Shown: positions 55,394 through 64,000 of the stretch, piece by piece
Layout: each line of letters begins with the position of its first letter
Numbering within the stretch: position 1 is the first letter of the stretch
DNA from: Catellatospora sichuanensis
Lineage (GTDB): Bacteria > Actinomycetota > Actinomycetes > Mycobacteriales > Micromonosporaceae
Reading direction: 5' to 3'
Assembly: GCF_007483665.1 (NCBI RefSeq)
Contig: NZ_VIQO01000002.1
Coordinates: 1 to 64,000, forward strand
Length of the DNA stretch: 64,000 nt
Made by a program: the position numbers and the translations under genes
Notes under the pieces: generated by a model
The model's input: only the letters and a program-made list of their open reading frames with translations
Database searches by the model: none
Told to the model about the DNA's origin: nothing

Positions 55394-55555
55394 GAGAATT
55401 CCTCCAGTAGCAATGTGCAGTCCGAAGAAAACTTTCATCCTCGAGCCAAGAACGCAAGGGTCTCAATAGGTACGGTTCCCGAGGACTTCTCGCCTGCCGC
55501 TACCATCTGGCGGACGGCGACAGCGTGTCGCCGGTCACCACGTGGGGAGCTGCCG

Positions 55556-56944
55556 ATGTCCTACTCCGACTACGGTTCGCGACGCGACGAGCCGGAGGGC
55601 CAGCCGACGGACCCGTGGCGGCGGCCGGGCGAGGATGACGGCCGCGGCCAGCAGCCGCCATCGGCCCCGACCTCCGGTACCAACGGCACGTATCCCCAGC
55701 AATACGGCTATCCCCAGCAGAACAGTGGTTATCCACAGCAGCCGGGTTATCCACCGGCCGGAGGTTATCCACAGGACGGCGGATACGCCGCACCCGGCGG
55801 ATACGCCGGCGGACACTCCCAGCAGGGGCGTGCCGGATACCCCTCTCAGGATGGATATCCGCAGGCAGGGGGCTATTCGCAGCAGGATGCGCAGGGTGCC
55901 CAGGGCGGTTATCCACAGCAAGGGGGCTACGGTCGCCAGGACGATGGTTACCCACAGCATGGCGACGGTTACCCACAGCAGGGTGGATACGGCCAGGGCG
56001 GATATCCACAGCCGGGTGCGTACGGTACACAGGCTGGCCAGGGCGGCTACGGGTCCGCGGGCGGCTACGGAAGCCAGGGCGGATACGGCGCCCAAGGCGG
56101 ATACGGCCAGGGCGGTCACGGCGCCCAGGGCGGCTACCCGGCGCAGGGCCAGCCGCAGCAGGGCGGCCACCCGCAGCAGCCCTACGGTCAGCCCGGCGCA
56201 TACGGCCGGCCCGCCGGCCAGGACGGCTACCCGCCGCAGGGTGGTTTCCTGGGCGACGTGAGCGTCGACGACGACCCGTTCGCCGGCCACGAGCCCCGCA
56301 GCAAGCGCCGCCACGACCCGGACCCGCCGTACAAGAAGTCCCGCAAGGGCCTGTGGATCACGCTCGTGGTGCTGCTGGTGCTGTGCGGCGGTGGCGCCGG
56401 CGGCGGGTACTTCTTCCTCCGCGGCTTCATCTCCAACGCCAAGGATGCGCAGGAGACGGTCGAGGAGGCCGCGAAGATCACCGTGAAGGAGCCGACGCAG
56501 CTCGGCGGGCGGGAGAAGAACACCTCGCCCGATCTGGTGAAGGCCGCCAAAGAGCTGGGCACCCAGATGACCAGCGGCGAGGCCGGGGTGACCGCCACCG
56601 TTTCGGCCTTCTACGGGGACGTGAAGACCAAGAACATGGTCATGGCGTTCGCCGCGGCACTGCCGGTGCCGAACCCGGCGAAGGAAATGGACGGGTTCAC
56701 CAAGGCGGTGACCGGCGACTCCAAGGTGACCGAGCCGTGGGCGGACGTGCCCGCCGGGCCGCTCGGCGGCCTGGCCAAGTGCGCCGGGATGATCTCGGAC
56801 AACACGCCGATGGCGGTCTGCGTGTGGATCGACGGCGGCAGCGTCGGTTCGATCATGTACTTCGACAAGAAGGTCGCCGACGTGAAGGCGAAGTTCGCCG
56901 GTGAGCGTGGCCAGCTGGAGACCAGGACCGAGCCGAAGGCCTGA
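55556..56944 (+). CDS. Gln/Gly/Tyr-rich single-pass membrane protein
   Basis: 462 aa from ATG 55556 with GGGGAG upstream. The first ~245 residues are low-complexity: PQQGGY-type repeats ([20 protein letters not shown]) of Tyr, Gln, Gly and Pro, prion-like in composition. After a basic stretch ([16 protein letters not shown]) one helix crosses the membrane (~265-285), and the ~180-residue outer domain has no recognised family. The gene is monocistronic; role unknown. Confidence 0.78.
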   Translation: MSYSDYGSRRDEPEGQPTDPWRRPGEDDGRGQQPPSAPTSGTNGTYPQQYGYPQQNSGYPQQPGYPPAGGYPQDGGYAAPGGYAGGHSQQGRAGYPSQDGYPQAGGYSQQDAQGAQGGYPQQGGYGRQDDGYPQHGDGYPQQGGYGQGGYPQPGAYGTQAGQGGYGSAGGYGSQGGYGAQGGYGQGGHGAQGGYPAQGQPQQGGHPQQPYGQPGAYGRPAGQDGYPPQGGFLGDVSVDDDPFAGHEPRSKRRHDPDPPYKKSRKGLWITLVVLLVLCGGGAGGGYFFLRGFISNAKDAQETVEEAAKITVKEPTQLGGREKNTSPDLVKAAKELGTQMTSGEAGVTATVSAFYGDVKTKNMVMAFAAALPVPNPAKEMDGFTKAVTGDSKVTEPWADVPAGPLGGLAKCAGMISDNTPMAVCVWIDGGSVGSIMYFDKKVADVKAKFAGERGQLETRTEPKA

Positions 56945-56959
56945 ACCCGGCACAGACAG

Positions 56960-56991
56960 CGCCGCCCGCGACCGATCGGTCGCGGGCGGCG
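56960..56991. terminator. Perfect 32-bp palindrome terminator
   Basis: 56960-56991 is a perfect palindrome (16+16, no spacer), followed by GTTTCGTG. It lies between the Q/G/Y protein (+) and korB (-) and can terminate both. Confidence 0.85.
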
Positions 56992-57012
56992 TTTCGTGCG
57001 TCAGGCGACGGG

Positions 57013-58036
57013 CTACAGGATCGTCCAGGTGTCGCCGGAGTTGAGCAGCGCGGCCAGGTCCGCCTCGGGCTCGCCGGCCTTCGCCTTCGCCGCGTCGAGC
57101 TGGTTGCGCACCAGCTCGTCGTAGGACGGGCGGCGCACCGAGCGGAACACGCCGACCGGGGTGTGCCGCAGGTCCGGCCCGGCCAGCCGGGACAGCGCGA
57201 AGGCGTACGCCGGGTCCTCGGCGTGCGCGTCGTGCGTGAGCACCTCGCCCGCGTCGACTTCGCCGGCCTCCCGCACGGCCAGCCCGAAGCTGCCCGCCGG
57301 GTGGGTCACCACGTGTGCCCCGTCCTTGCCGAACGTGATCGGCTGCCCGTGCTCCAGCCGGATCAGGTAGTCGTCGCGCGTCTCGGGGTCCTTGAGCACC
57401 TCGAACGCGCCGTCGTTGAAGATGTTGCAGTTCTGGTAGATCTCCACGAACGCCGAGCCCTGGTGCTCCGCCGCCTGGCGCAGCACCGACTGCAGGTGCT
57501 TGCGGTCGGAGTCGATGGTGCGCGCGACGAACGAGGCCTCCGCGCCCAGCGCCAGCGAGATCGGGTTGAACGGCGCGTCCGAGGAGCCGGTCGGCGTCGA
57601 CTTGGTGATCTTGCCGATCTCGCTGGTGGGCGAGTACTGGCCCTTGGTCAGGCCGTAGATCTTGTTGTTGAACAGCAGGATCTTCAGGTTCACGTTGCGG
57701 CGCAGCGCGTGGATCAGGTGGTTGCCGCCGATGGACAGCGCGTCGCCGTCACCGGTCACCACCCACACGGTCAGGTCCGGGCGCGACACCGACAGGCCGG
57801 TGGCGATCGCCGGGGCGCGGCCGTGGATCGAGTGCATGCCGTACGTGTTCAGGTAGTACGGGAAGCGCGAGGAGCAGCCGATACCCGAGACGAAGACGGT
57901 GCGCTCGCGTGGGATGCCCAGCTCGGGCAGGAAGGTCTGCATCGCGGCCAGGATCGCGTAGTCACCGCAACCCGGGCACCAGCGCACCTCCTGGTCGGAC
58001 TTGAAGTCCTTCGCCGACAGCTGGACCGGCACCGCG

Positions 58037-58044
<8 letters not shown>
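57013..58044 (-). CDS. korB: 2-oxoacid:ferredoxin oxidoreductase, beta subunit
   Basis: 343 aa, thiamine diphosphate-binding subunit: WCPGCGDYAIL, FVSGIGCSSRFPYY, GRAPAIATGL, VTGDGDALSIGGNHLIHALR (TPP motif GDGD...N). With KorA it converts 2-oxoglutarate to succinyl-CoA and reduces ferredoxin. Overlaps korA by 8 nt. Confidence 0.94.
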
Positions 58045-59938
<1,894 letters not shown>

Positions 59939-60069
59939 TGGACGCGACCTCCTGCTGGGGTGGTGTGCTGTTACGTCTCGATTAAGGTCAGCCTACGTCG
60001 GCGGTAGGGAATGGCGTTGACACGGCCCCCCCAGCGAAACCATGCGGAACGTGATAAACACGACAGCCG

Positions 60070-60111
60070 TCTGTGGGACGGGTCGCGCATATCACTGCTC
60101 CGTCCCACAGA
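60070..60111. promoter_or_regulatory. Inverted repeat between korA and nuoA
   Basis: Perfect 12-bp arms (60070-60081 TCTGTGGGACGG, 60100-60111 inverted) with an 18-nt A/T-containing spacer, in the 296-bp gap between divergent genes. It fits a dimeric operator shared by the two promoters. No gene is seen in the gap. Confidence 0.45.
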
Positions 60112-60234
60112 GTGGCATTCCATCGGCCATTCGGCGAAGGATGTGCCATTCCACGCGAACATGCGCTCCACGTACTCGCCGCCGCCCGGTTGCATGAATC
60201 CCCACTGTCACCGCCGACCGTTTAGGCTGCGGTC

Positions 60235-60606
60235 GTGAACGGTTACCTCGACGCGTACGCGACCGTGGCGTTGCTGCTGCTGGTCGGCGTGCTGATCATC
60301 GGAGGGGCGTACACGGCGAACCGGCTGCTGCGCCCGTCGCGGCCGAACGCGGCCGAGGGCAAACTCGACACGTACGAGTGCGGCCTCGATCCCGTCGAGG
60401 GCGGCTGGGCGCAGATGCAGATTCGTTACTACGTCTACGCGTACCTGTATGTGCTGTTCGCGGTCGAGGCCGTTTTCCTTTTTCCGTGGGCGGTCGTCTA
60501 TGCCCGGTCGGGCCTCGCGGTGGTCGTGGAGATGGCCGTCTTCGTCGCGGTGCTGGCATTGGGCCTGCTCTACGCGTGGCGCAAGAACGCGCTGCGCTGG
60601 CTGTGA
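60235..60606 (+). CDS. nuoA: NADH-quinone oxidoreductase subunit A (orphan)
   Basis: 123 aa, three membrane helices and the conserved NuoA loop KLDTYECGLDPVEGGWAQMQ, then RYYVYAYLYVLFAVEAVFLF. GTG 60235 follows TAGGCT (60223-60228) by 6 nt, no ribosome site. The rest of complex I is not here; in Streptomyces a second, partial nuo cluster lies next to korAB, so this is probably its remnant. Confidence 0.9.
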   Translation: MNGYLDAYATVALLLLVGVLIIGGAYTANRLLRPSRPNAAEGKLDTYECGLDPVEGGWAQMQIRYYVYAYLYVLFAVEAVFLFPWAVVYARSGLAVVVEMAVFVAVLALGLLYAWRKNALRWL

Positions 60607-60745
60607 CGGCGCCGCGGGGCCGATCGTGCGCGCCCGGAACGCCCGGCTACCGCTCGGTAATGAGCCGGACGGTTCCCGTGCCACGGGCCGGACAGCTCGG
60701 GTGGCAGGGTCGCGCTGAAGCGCCACTCGTGCCACGATCGTGGGC

Positions 60746-61306
60746 ATGGGCAACCTGCTGCTGCTGATCGTCGTCGCGCTCACCGTGGGCGCCGTGGTGT
60801 TCGGGGTGATGACGCTGGTCACCGGGGGTGACCCAGGCCTCGCGCCGGTCGAGCCGGACGAGCGAGCCACTCCGTTGCCCGCCGACCGCCCGCTCGTCGA
60901 GAGCGACGTGTCCCGGGTGACGTTCGACCCGGCCTGGCGCGGATACCGGATGGCGCAGGTCGACCAGACGCTGCGCCGGCTGGCGTACGACATCGGCTAC
61001 AAGAGCGAGCTGATCCAGGTGCTCGAGGCCGAGGTCACCGCGCTGCGCGAGGGACGCGTCGAGGACGCCGACACCCTCGCCCGCGCCCGGGCGAGCGCGC
61101 TGGGCGTGGTCACCGCGGGTGCCGTGGTCGGAGCGCCGGTGGAAGCCGCCGACGAGACCCCTGCCGAGGAAGCCGACCCGGCCGAGCCGGACGCGACCGC
61201 CGACGAGGCCGGCGAGCAGCCGGTCGACGAGGCCGACCACGAGACCGACCCGGCACCCGCCGAGGTGGACGAGTCGGCGGCGGCCGGCGAGCCGGTCCGG
61301 CGGTGA
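60746..61306 (+). CDS. DivIVA-domain membrane protein
   Basis: 186 aa from ATG 60746 (GTG 60740 alternative). One N-terminal membrane helix, then the DivIVA-like signature FDPAWRGYRMAQVDQTLRRL and a coiled coil (LIQVLEAEVTALREGRVEDA), then an acidic, Ala/Glu/Asp-rich tail of ~65 residues. DivIVA-type proteins mark curved or polar membrane. Overlaps the next gene (GTGA). Confidence 0.85.
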   Translation: MGNLLLLIVVALTVGAVVFGVMTLVTGGDPGLAPVEPDERATPLPADRPLVESDVSRVTFDPAWRGYRMAQVDQTLRRLAYDIGYKSELIQVLEAEVTALREGRVEDADTLARARASALGVVTAGAVVGAPVEAADETPAEEADPAEPDATADEAGEQPVDEADHETDPAPAEVDESAAAGEPVRR

Positions 61307-61779
61307 CGGGAGCCGATCCCACCGCGCCCGGCGCAGGGGAGGTCACCGCGACGATCATCGTGGCTGCGCCCGCCGAGCGGGTGTTCGCCGCGTTCATGGC
61401 CTGGGAGCGGCAGAGCGACTGGATCCCGCTGACCAAGGTCCGCGTCGTCGAGGGCGACGGCGGCGAGGGCACCGTGATCGAGGCCATCACCGTGGCGGGG
61501 CCGGCCGTGCTGCGCGACGAGATGCGCGTGGTCAAAGTGGACCCGCCCTACGAGGTGCGGGTCGTCCACCAGGGCAAGGTGCTGCGCGGCCCGGGTGTCA
61601 TGCGGTGCACCCCGATGGCCGGCGACCGCACCCAGGTGGTCTGGCACGAGTGGTTCCACCTGCCCGGCGGCGTCGCGGGCCGGCTGGCCTGGCCGCTGCT
61701 CTGGCCCGGTTCCAAGGTCAGCCTCAAGCAGGCCCTCAAACGCTTCGCCAAGATGGTCGAGTCCGGCCGCCTGCCGTGA
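61303..61779 (+). CDS. SRPBCC-family lipid/ligand-binding protein
   Basis: 158 aa. START-like fold: EVTATIIVAAPAERVFAAFM at the start, TVIEAITVAGPAVLRDEMRV, and VVWHEWFHLPG. Cytosolic, likely binds a hydrophobic ligand; polyketide cyclase-like members share this fold. GTG 61303 overlaps the DivIVA gene. Role unknown. Confidence 0.85.
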   Translation: MTGADPTAPGAGEVTATIIVAAPAERVFAAFMAWERQSDWIPLTKVRVVEGDGGEGTVIEAITVAGPAVLRDEMRVVKVDPPYEVRVVHQGKVLRGPGVMRCTPMAGDRTQVVWHEWFHLPGGVAGRLAWPLLWPGSKVSLKQALKRFAKMVESGRLP

Positions 61780-61820
61780 GAGAACCCCAGGCGGGGAAAC
61801 CTTCTTTCAGCGAAACCTTC

Positions 61821-61840
61821 TACCGTGAGCCGTCACGGTA
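61821..61840 (+). promoter_or_regulatory. Palindrome overlapping the Uma2 promoter
   Basis: TACCGTGA/TCACGGTA with a 4-nt spacer (61821-61840) overlaps the TAGCCT -10 (61839-61844). GAAACCTTCT is repeated at 61796 and 61812 just upstream. This looks like a repressor site. Confidence 0.5.
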
Positions 61841-61850
61841 GCCTTTGACC

Positions 61851-62330
61851 GTGGCTCCCACGACGTCTGAAGGGGACGCGATGAGTGCTGCCGTCGCCAA
61901 GCTCGCGCAGCTGCGCCCAGGTGTGCGCGGTTATACCGTCGCAGATCTGCACACCCTCCCGGAAGTCGGCCCGCGGTACGAGCTGATCGACGGGAGCATC
62001 GTCATGTCCCCCTCCGCCACCAGCGCCCACAACATGATCGCGCGCTGGATCGCGCAGCTGATCGAGGATGCCGATCCCGGTGGCGAGTACGTGGTCGCCA
62101 CCGACCAGTCCGTCACCATCGATGACCACAACGAGCCCCGCCCGGACATCGTGGTGCTGCCCGCCGCCTACATCGACGATTCGCCGTTTCCCGTGGACGG
62201 CGTGCAGTTGGTCGTGGAGGTCGTGTCGCCGACCTCGGCTTTGCGGGACACAGAGATCAAGCGGGTGCTTTACGCGCGCGCCGGCGTGCGGCGGACCGCC
62301 CGCGCCCGCAGGCCTTCCGCCGCGTCCTGA
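61851..62330 (+). pseudogene. Uma2-family endonuclease, 3'-truncated
   Basis: 159 residues. The Uma2 (DUF820) core is present: RYELIDGSIVMSPSATSAHN, RPDIVVLPAAYI and LVVEVVSPTS with the PD...ExV nuclease residues, then IKRVLYARAGV. Normally 40-50 more residues follow (PEYWxVD...); here the frame turns into RRTARARRPSAAS and stops against the next gene. GTG 61851 follows TAGCCT by 6 nt; ATG 61881 (GAAGGGG upstream) is an alternative. Probably decayed. Confidence 0.7.
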
Positions 62331-62337
62331 CCCCGCG

Positions 62338-63231
62338 TCACTCGACCGGCATGGCACGCGAAACAGCCATGGCGGCGACCGTGCTGGGCGTGGTCCCTGC
62401 GGTGGGGGACCAGCCGGGGCCGCGGAGCAGGGTCGGCAGCCACTCGCGCAGGCGGCGGGTGCGCAGGTCGCGGAAGATCGCGGCGTACTCGTGGTAGGCC
62501 ACCCGCAGTGGGTTGTACGTCGTGATGTTCGTGGTGAGGCCGTACACCGGGCGCTCGATCTCGGGGGCGAACGAGCCGAACATACGGTCCCAGATGATCA
62601 GGATGCCGCCGAAGTTGCGGTCCAGGTAGCCGCCCTGCGAGGCGTGGTGCACCCGGTGGTGCGAGGGGGTGTTGAACACGAACTCGTACGGCCGCCACAT
62701 CCGGTCGATGCGCTCGGTGTGGATCCAGAACTGGTAGAGCAGGTTGATGCCGCCGCAGAAGGCGGTCACCGCGGGGTTGACCCCGACCGCGGCCAGCGGC
62801 AGGTAGAACAGGAACCCGGTGAAGCCGGTCCAGGACTGGCGCAGCGCGGTGGACAGGTTGAACGTCTGCGACGAGTGGTGCACCACGTGCGAGGCCCACA
62901 GCAGGCGGATCATGTGGTGGCCGCGGTGCGACCAGTAGTAGCAGAGGTCCTGCGCGATGAGGAACAGCGGCAGCGCCCACCAGTGGAACTCGATCCGCAG
63001 CGGGGTCGCCAGGTAGATGGCGCTGGTCGCGGCGGCCGTGCCGATGCCCCAGAGCACGTCCCAGCCGAGGCTGCCCAGACCCATGCCGATGCTCGTCGCG
63101 GTGTCCTTGCCGCCGTAGCCCACCTCGTCCTCGTCCGGGTGGAACCAGTAGGACACCCGTTCGAGGACCATGAGCAGAATGAACAGCGGCACCGAGTACA
63201 GCACCACCGGGGGGAAGTCCGGGAGCTCCAT
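62338..63231 (-). CDS. Fatty acid hydroxylase/sterol desaturase family protein
   Basis: 297-aa membrane protein with the di-iron His clusters: YWSHRGHHMI (HxxHH type), SHVVHHSSQ and HRVHHASQGGYLDRNFGG. About four membrane helices. Known members hydroxylate or desaturate lipids with oxygen; substrate unknown. The 3' end nearly touches the truncated Uma2 gene. Confidence 0.9.
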   Translation of the reverse strand: MELPDFPPVVLYSVPLFILLMVLERVSYWFHPDEDEVGYGGKDTATSIGMGLGSLGWDVLWGIGTAAATSAIYLATPLRIEFHWWALPLFLIAQDLCYYWSHRGHHMIRLLWASHVVHHSSQTFNLSTALRQSWTGFTGFLFYLPLAAVGVNPAVTAFCGGINLLYQFWIHTERIDRMWRPYEFVFNTPSHHRVHHASQGGYLDRNFGGILIIWDRMFGSFAPEIERPVYGLTTNITTYNPLRVAYHEYAAIFRDLRTRRLREWLPTLLRGPGWSPTAGTTPSTVAAMAVSRAMPVE

Positions 63232-63273
63232 GAGTTCCGAAGGCTATTCGCGTTCAAGTAAGGGGGCAAGAGG

Positions 63274-63852
63274 GTGAGCGACCTCATCGTCGGCGACGAC
63301 GGGCTGGCACGCTGCGCGTGGTCGGCCGGTGCGCCGGAATACCGGGCCTACCACGACGAGGAGTGGGGCACGCCGCTACGCGGCGACGACGCGCTGTTCG
63401 AGCGGGTGAGCCTGGAGGCGTTCCAGTCCGGGCTGTCCTGGATCACCATTCTGCGCAAGCGGCCCGCGTTCCGGGCGGCGTTCGCCGGGTTCCATATCGA
63501 GACCGTGGCCGCGTTCGGGCCGGACGACGTCGAGCGCTTGCTGAACGATGCCGGGATCGTGCGCAACCGGTCCAAGATCGAAGCGACGCTGCACAACGCC
63601 AGGGCGGCGCTGGAGCTGCCCGGCGGGCTGAGCGCGCTGCTGTGGTCGTACGCCCCGTCGGCCGGCCGTCCCCGCCCGGCCGCCCGGACCGACGTGCCCG
63701 CCACCTCGGCTGCCTCGATCGCGATGGCCAAGGAGCTCAAGAAGCGCGGACTGCGCTTCGTCGGCCCCACCACGGCGTACGCGCTCATGCAGGCCACCGG
63801 CATGGTCGACGACCACCTGGCAGGCTGCCACGTCGCCGCGAACCGGCTGTGA
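63274..63852 (+). CDS. tag: DNA-3-methyladenine glycosylase I
   Basis: 192 aa. CAWSAGAPEYRAYHDEEWGTP (Cys and His of the zinc site), LEAFQSGLSWITILRKRPAF, ALKKRGLRFVGPTTAYALMQ-like ending AGCHVAAN. Removes 3-methyladenine from DNA in base excision repair. GTG 63274 has AGAGG upstream. C-terminal zinc ligands C-H present; normal length. Confidence 0.94.
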   Translation: MSDLIVGDDGLARCAWSAGAPEYRAYHDEEWGTPLRGDDALFERVSLEAFQSGLSWITILRKRPAFRAAFAGFHIETVAAFGPDDVERLLNDAGIVRNRSKIEATLHNARAALELPGGLSALLWSYAPSAGRPRPAARTDVPATSAASIAMAKELKKRGLRFVGPTTAYALMQATGMVDDHLAGCHVAANRL

Positions 63853-63864
63853 TGGGATGAGCGG

Positions 63865-64000
63865 GTGAGCAGGGAGTGGCTGGTCAGCGTGGCGTTGCCG
63901 ATCGAGGCGGAGTCGGCGGAGGAGGCGGTCCGGGAGTTCTGGCGCTACGTCACCGAGCTGGGCCCGGACGAGCTGCCCGCCTACGTCTCGCCGTCGGGGG
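63865..64000 (+). CDS. Hypothetical protein, N-terminal part (runs off the window)
   Basis: 45 codons from GTG 63865 to the right edge without a stop: VSREWLVSVALPIEAESAEE then FWRYVTELGPDELPAYVSPS. Twelve nt after tag, so likely the same operon. Begins like small actinobacterial proteins of unknown function; no further call possible. Confidence 0.6.
   Translation, partial: MSREWLVSVALPIEAESAEEAVREFWRYVTELGPDELPAYVSPSG

Noticed and set aside
55535-56953. Hydrophobic Ala/Leu/Val-rich minus-strand frame opposite the Q/G/Y protein
   Set aside because: Its pseudo-membrane repeats are the reverse of the PQQGGY codon repeats; the plus strand has the ribosome site and a real outer domain.

Overview
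The window is high-GC actinobacterial chromosome, most likely from the Micromonosporaceae (Catellatospora, Actinoplanes or Micromonospora type). The evidence is strong G/C third-position bias, frequent GTG starts, many genes with no Shine-Dalgarno site but a TANNNT box 6-8 nt before the start codon, and two gene blocks whose order matches Streptomyces: phoU/phoR-phoP, and bldC-like / 33-aa ribosomal protein / epimerase / acyltransferase / HAD / rsbN / bldN / ligase / glutaredoxin / HAD / rex / hemA-C-D-B. The genus is inference. No rRNA, tRNA, CRISPR array or recognised insertion sequence was seen.

Layout. 1-8.1 kb: a truncated Pro/Asp-rich repeat protein, a LuxR regulator without an ATPase domain, gpmA, and three tandem MFS exporters of one paralogous family. 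8.2-12.9 kb: a MurR/RpiR regulator and an ngcEFG-type N-acetylglucosamine/chitobiose ABC importer (binding protein plus two permeases, no ATPase). 12.98-14.2 kb: an AbiEi/DUF559-type nuclease gene enclosed by 65-bp perfect inverted repeats, the most unusual structure here. 14.2-18.8 kb: phoU divergent from phoR-phoP with a PHO box between them, then a SigE-type sigma factor with a coupled membrane partner. 18.8-25.3 kb: a Doc-type toxin-antitoxin pair, a cysteine-rich conserved protein, Ppx/GppA phosphatase, a sugar isomerase-like TIM barrel, an operon with a glutathionylspermidine-synthase-like ligase and a CGNR regulator, and proline dehydrogenase. 25.3-28.9 kb: two tandem membrane-anchored HExxH metalloprotease paralogues.

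29-45.2 kb is the conserved developmental/redox/haem block. BldN and its anti-sigma factor RsbN lie together. The redox repressor Rex has its operator upstream and is translationally coupled to hemA-hemC-hemD; hemB follows. Tetrapyrrole synthesis is thus probably tied to NADH/NAD+ state.

45.2-64 kb is more mixed: an XRE regulator, a large cruciform repeat, an FmdB zinc ribbon, a double-GNAT protein, a lytic transglycosylase, a cyclase-ATPase regulator, a secreted phospholipase A2, a second sigma/membrane-partner pair, a secreted GHL10 glycoside hydrolase, a Q/G/Y-rich membrane protein, korAB with a lone nuoA, a DivIVA-domain protein, a SRPBCC protein, a truncated Uma2 gene, a fatty-acid hydroxylase family protein, tag, and a partial gene at the right edge. 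Several convergent gene pairs are separated by long perfect or near-perfect hairpins.
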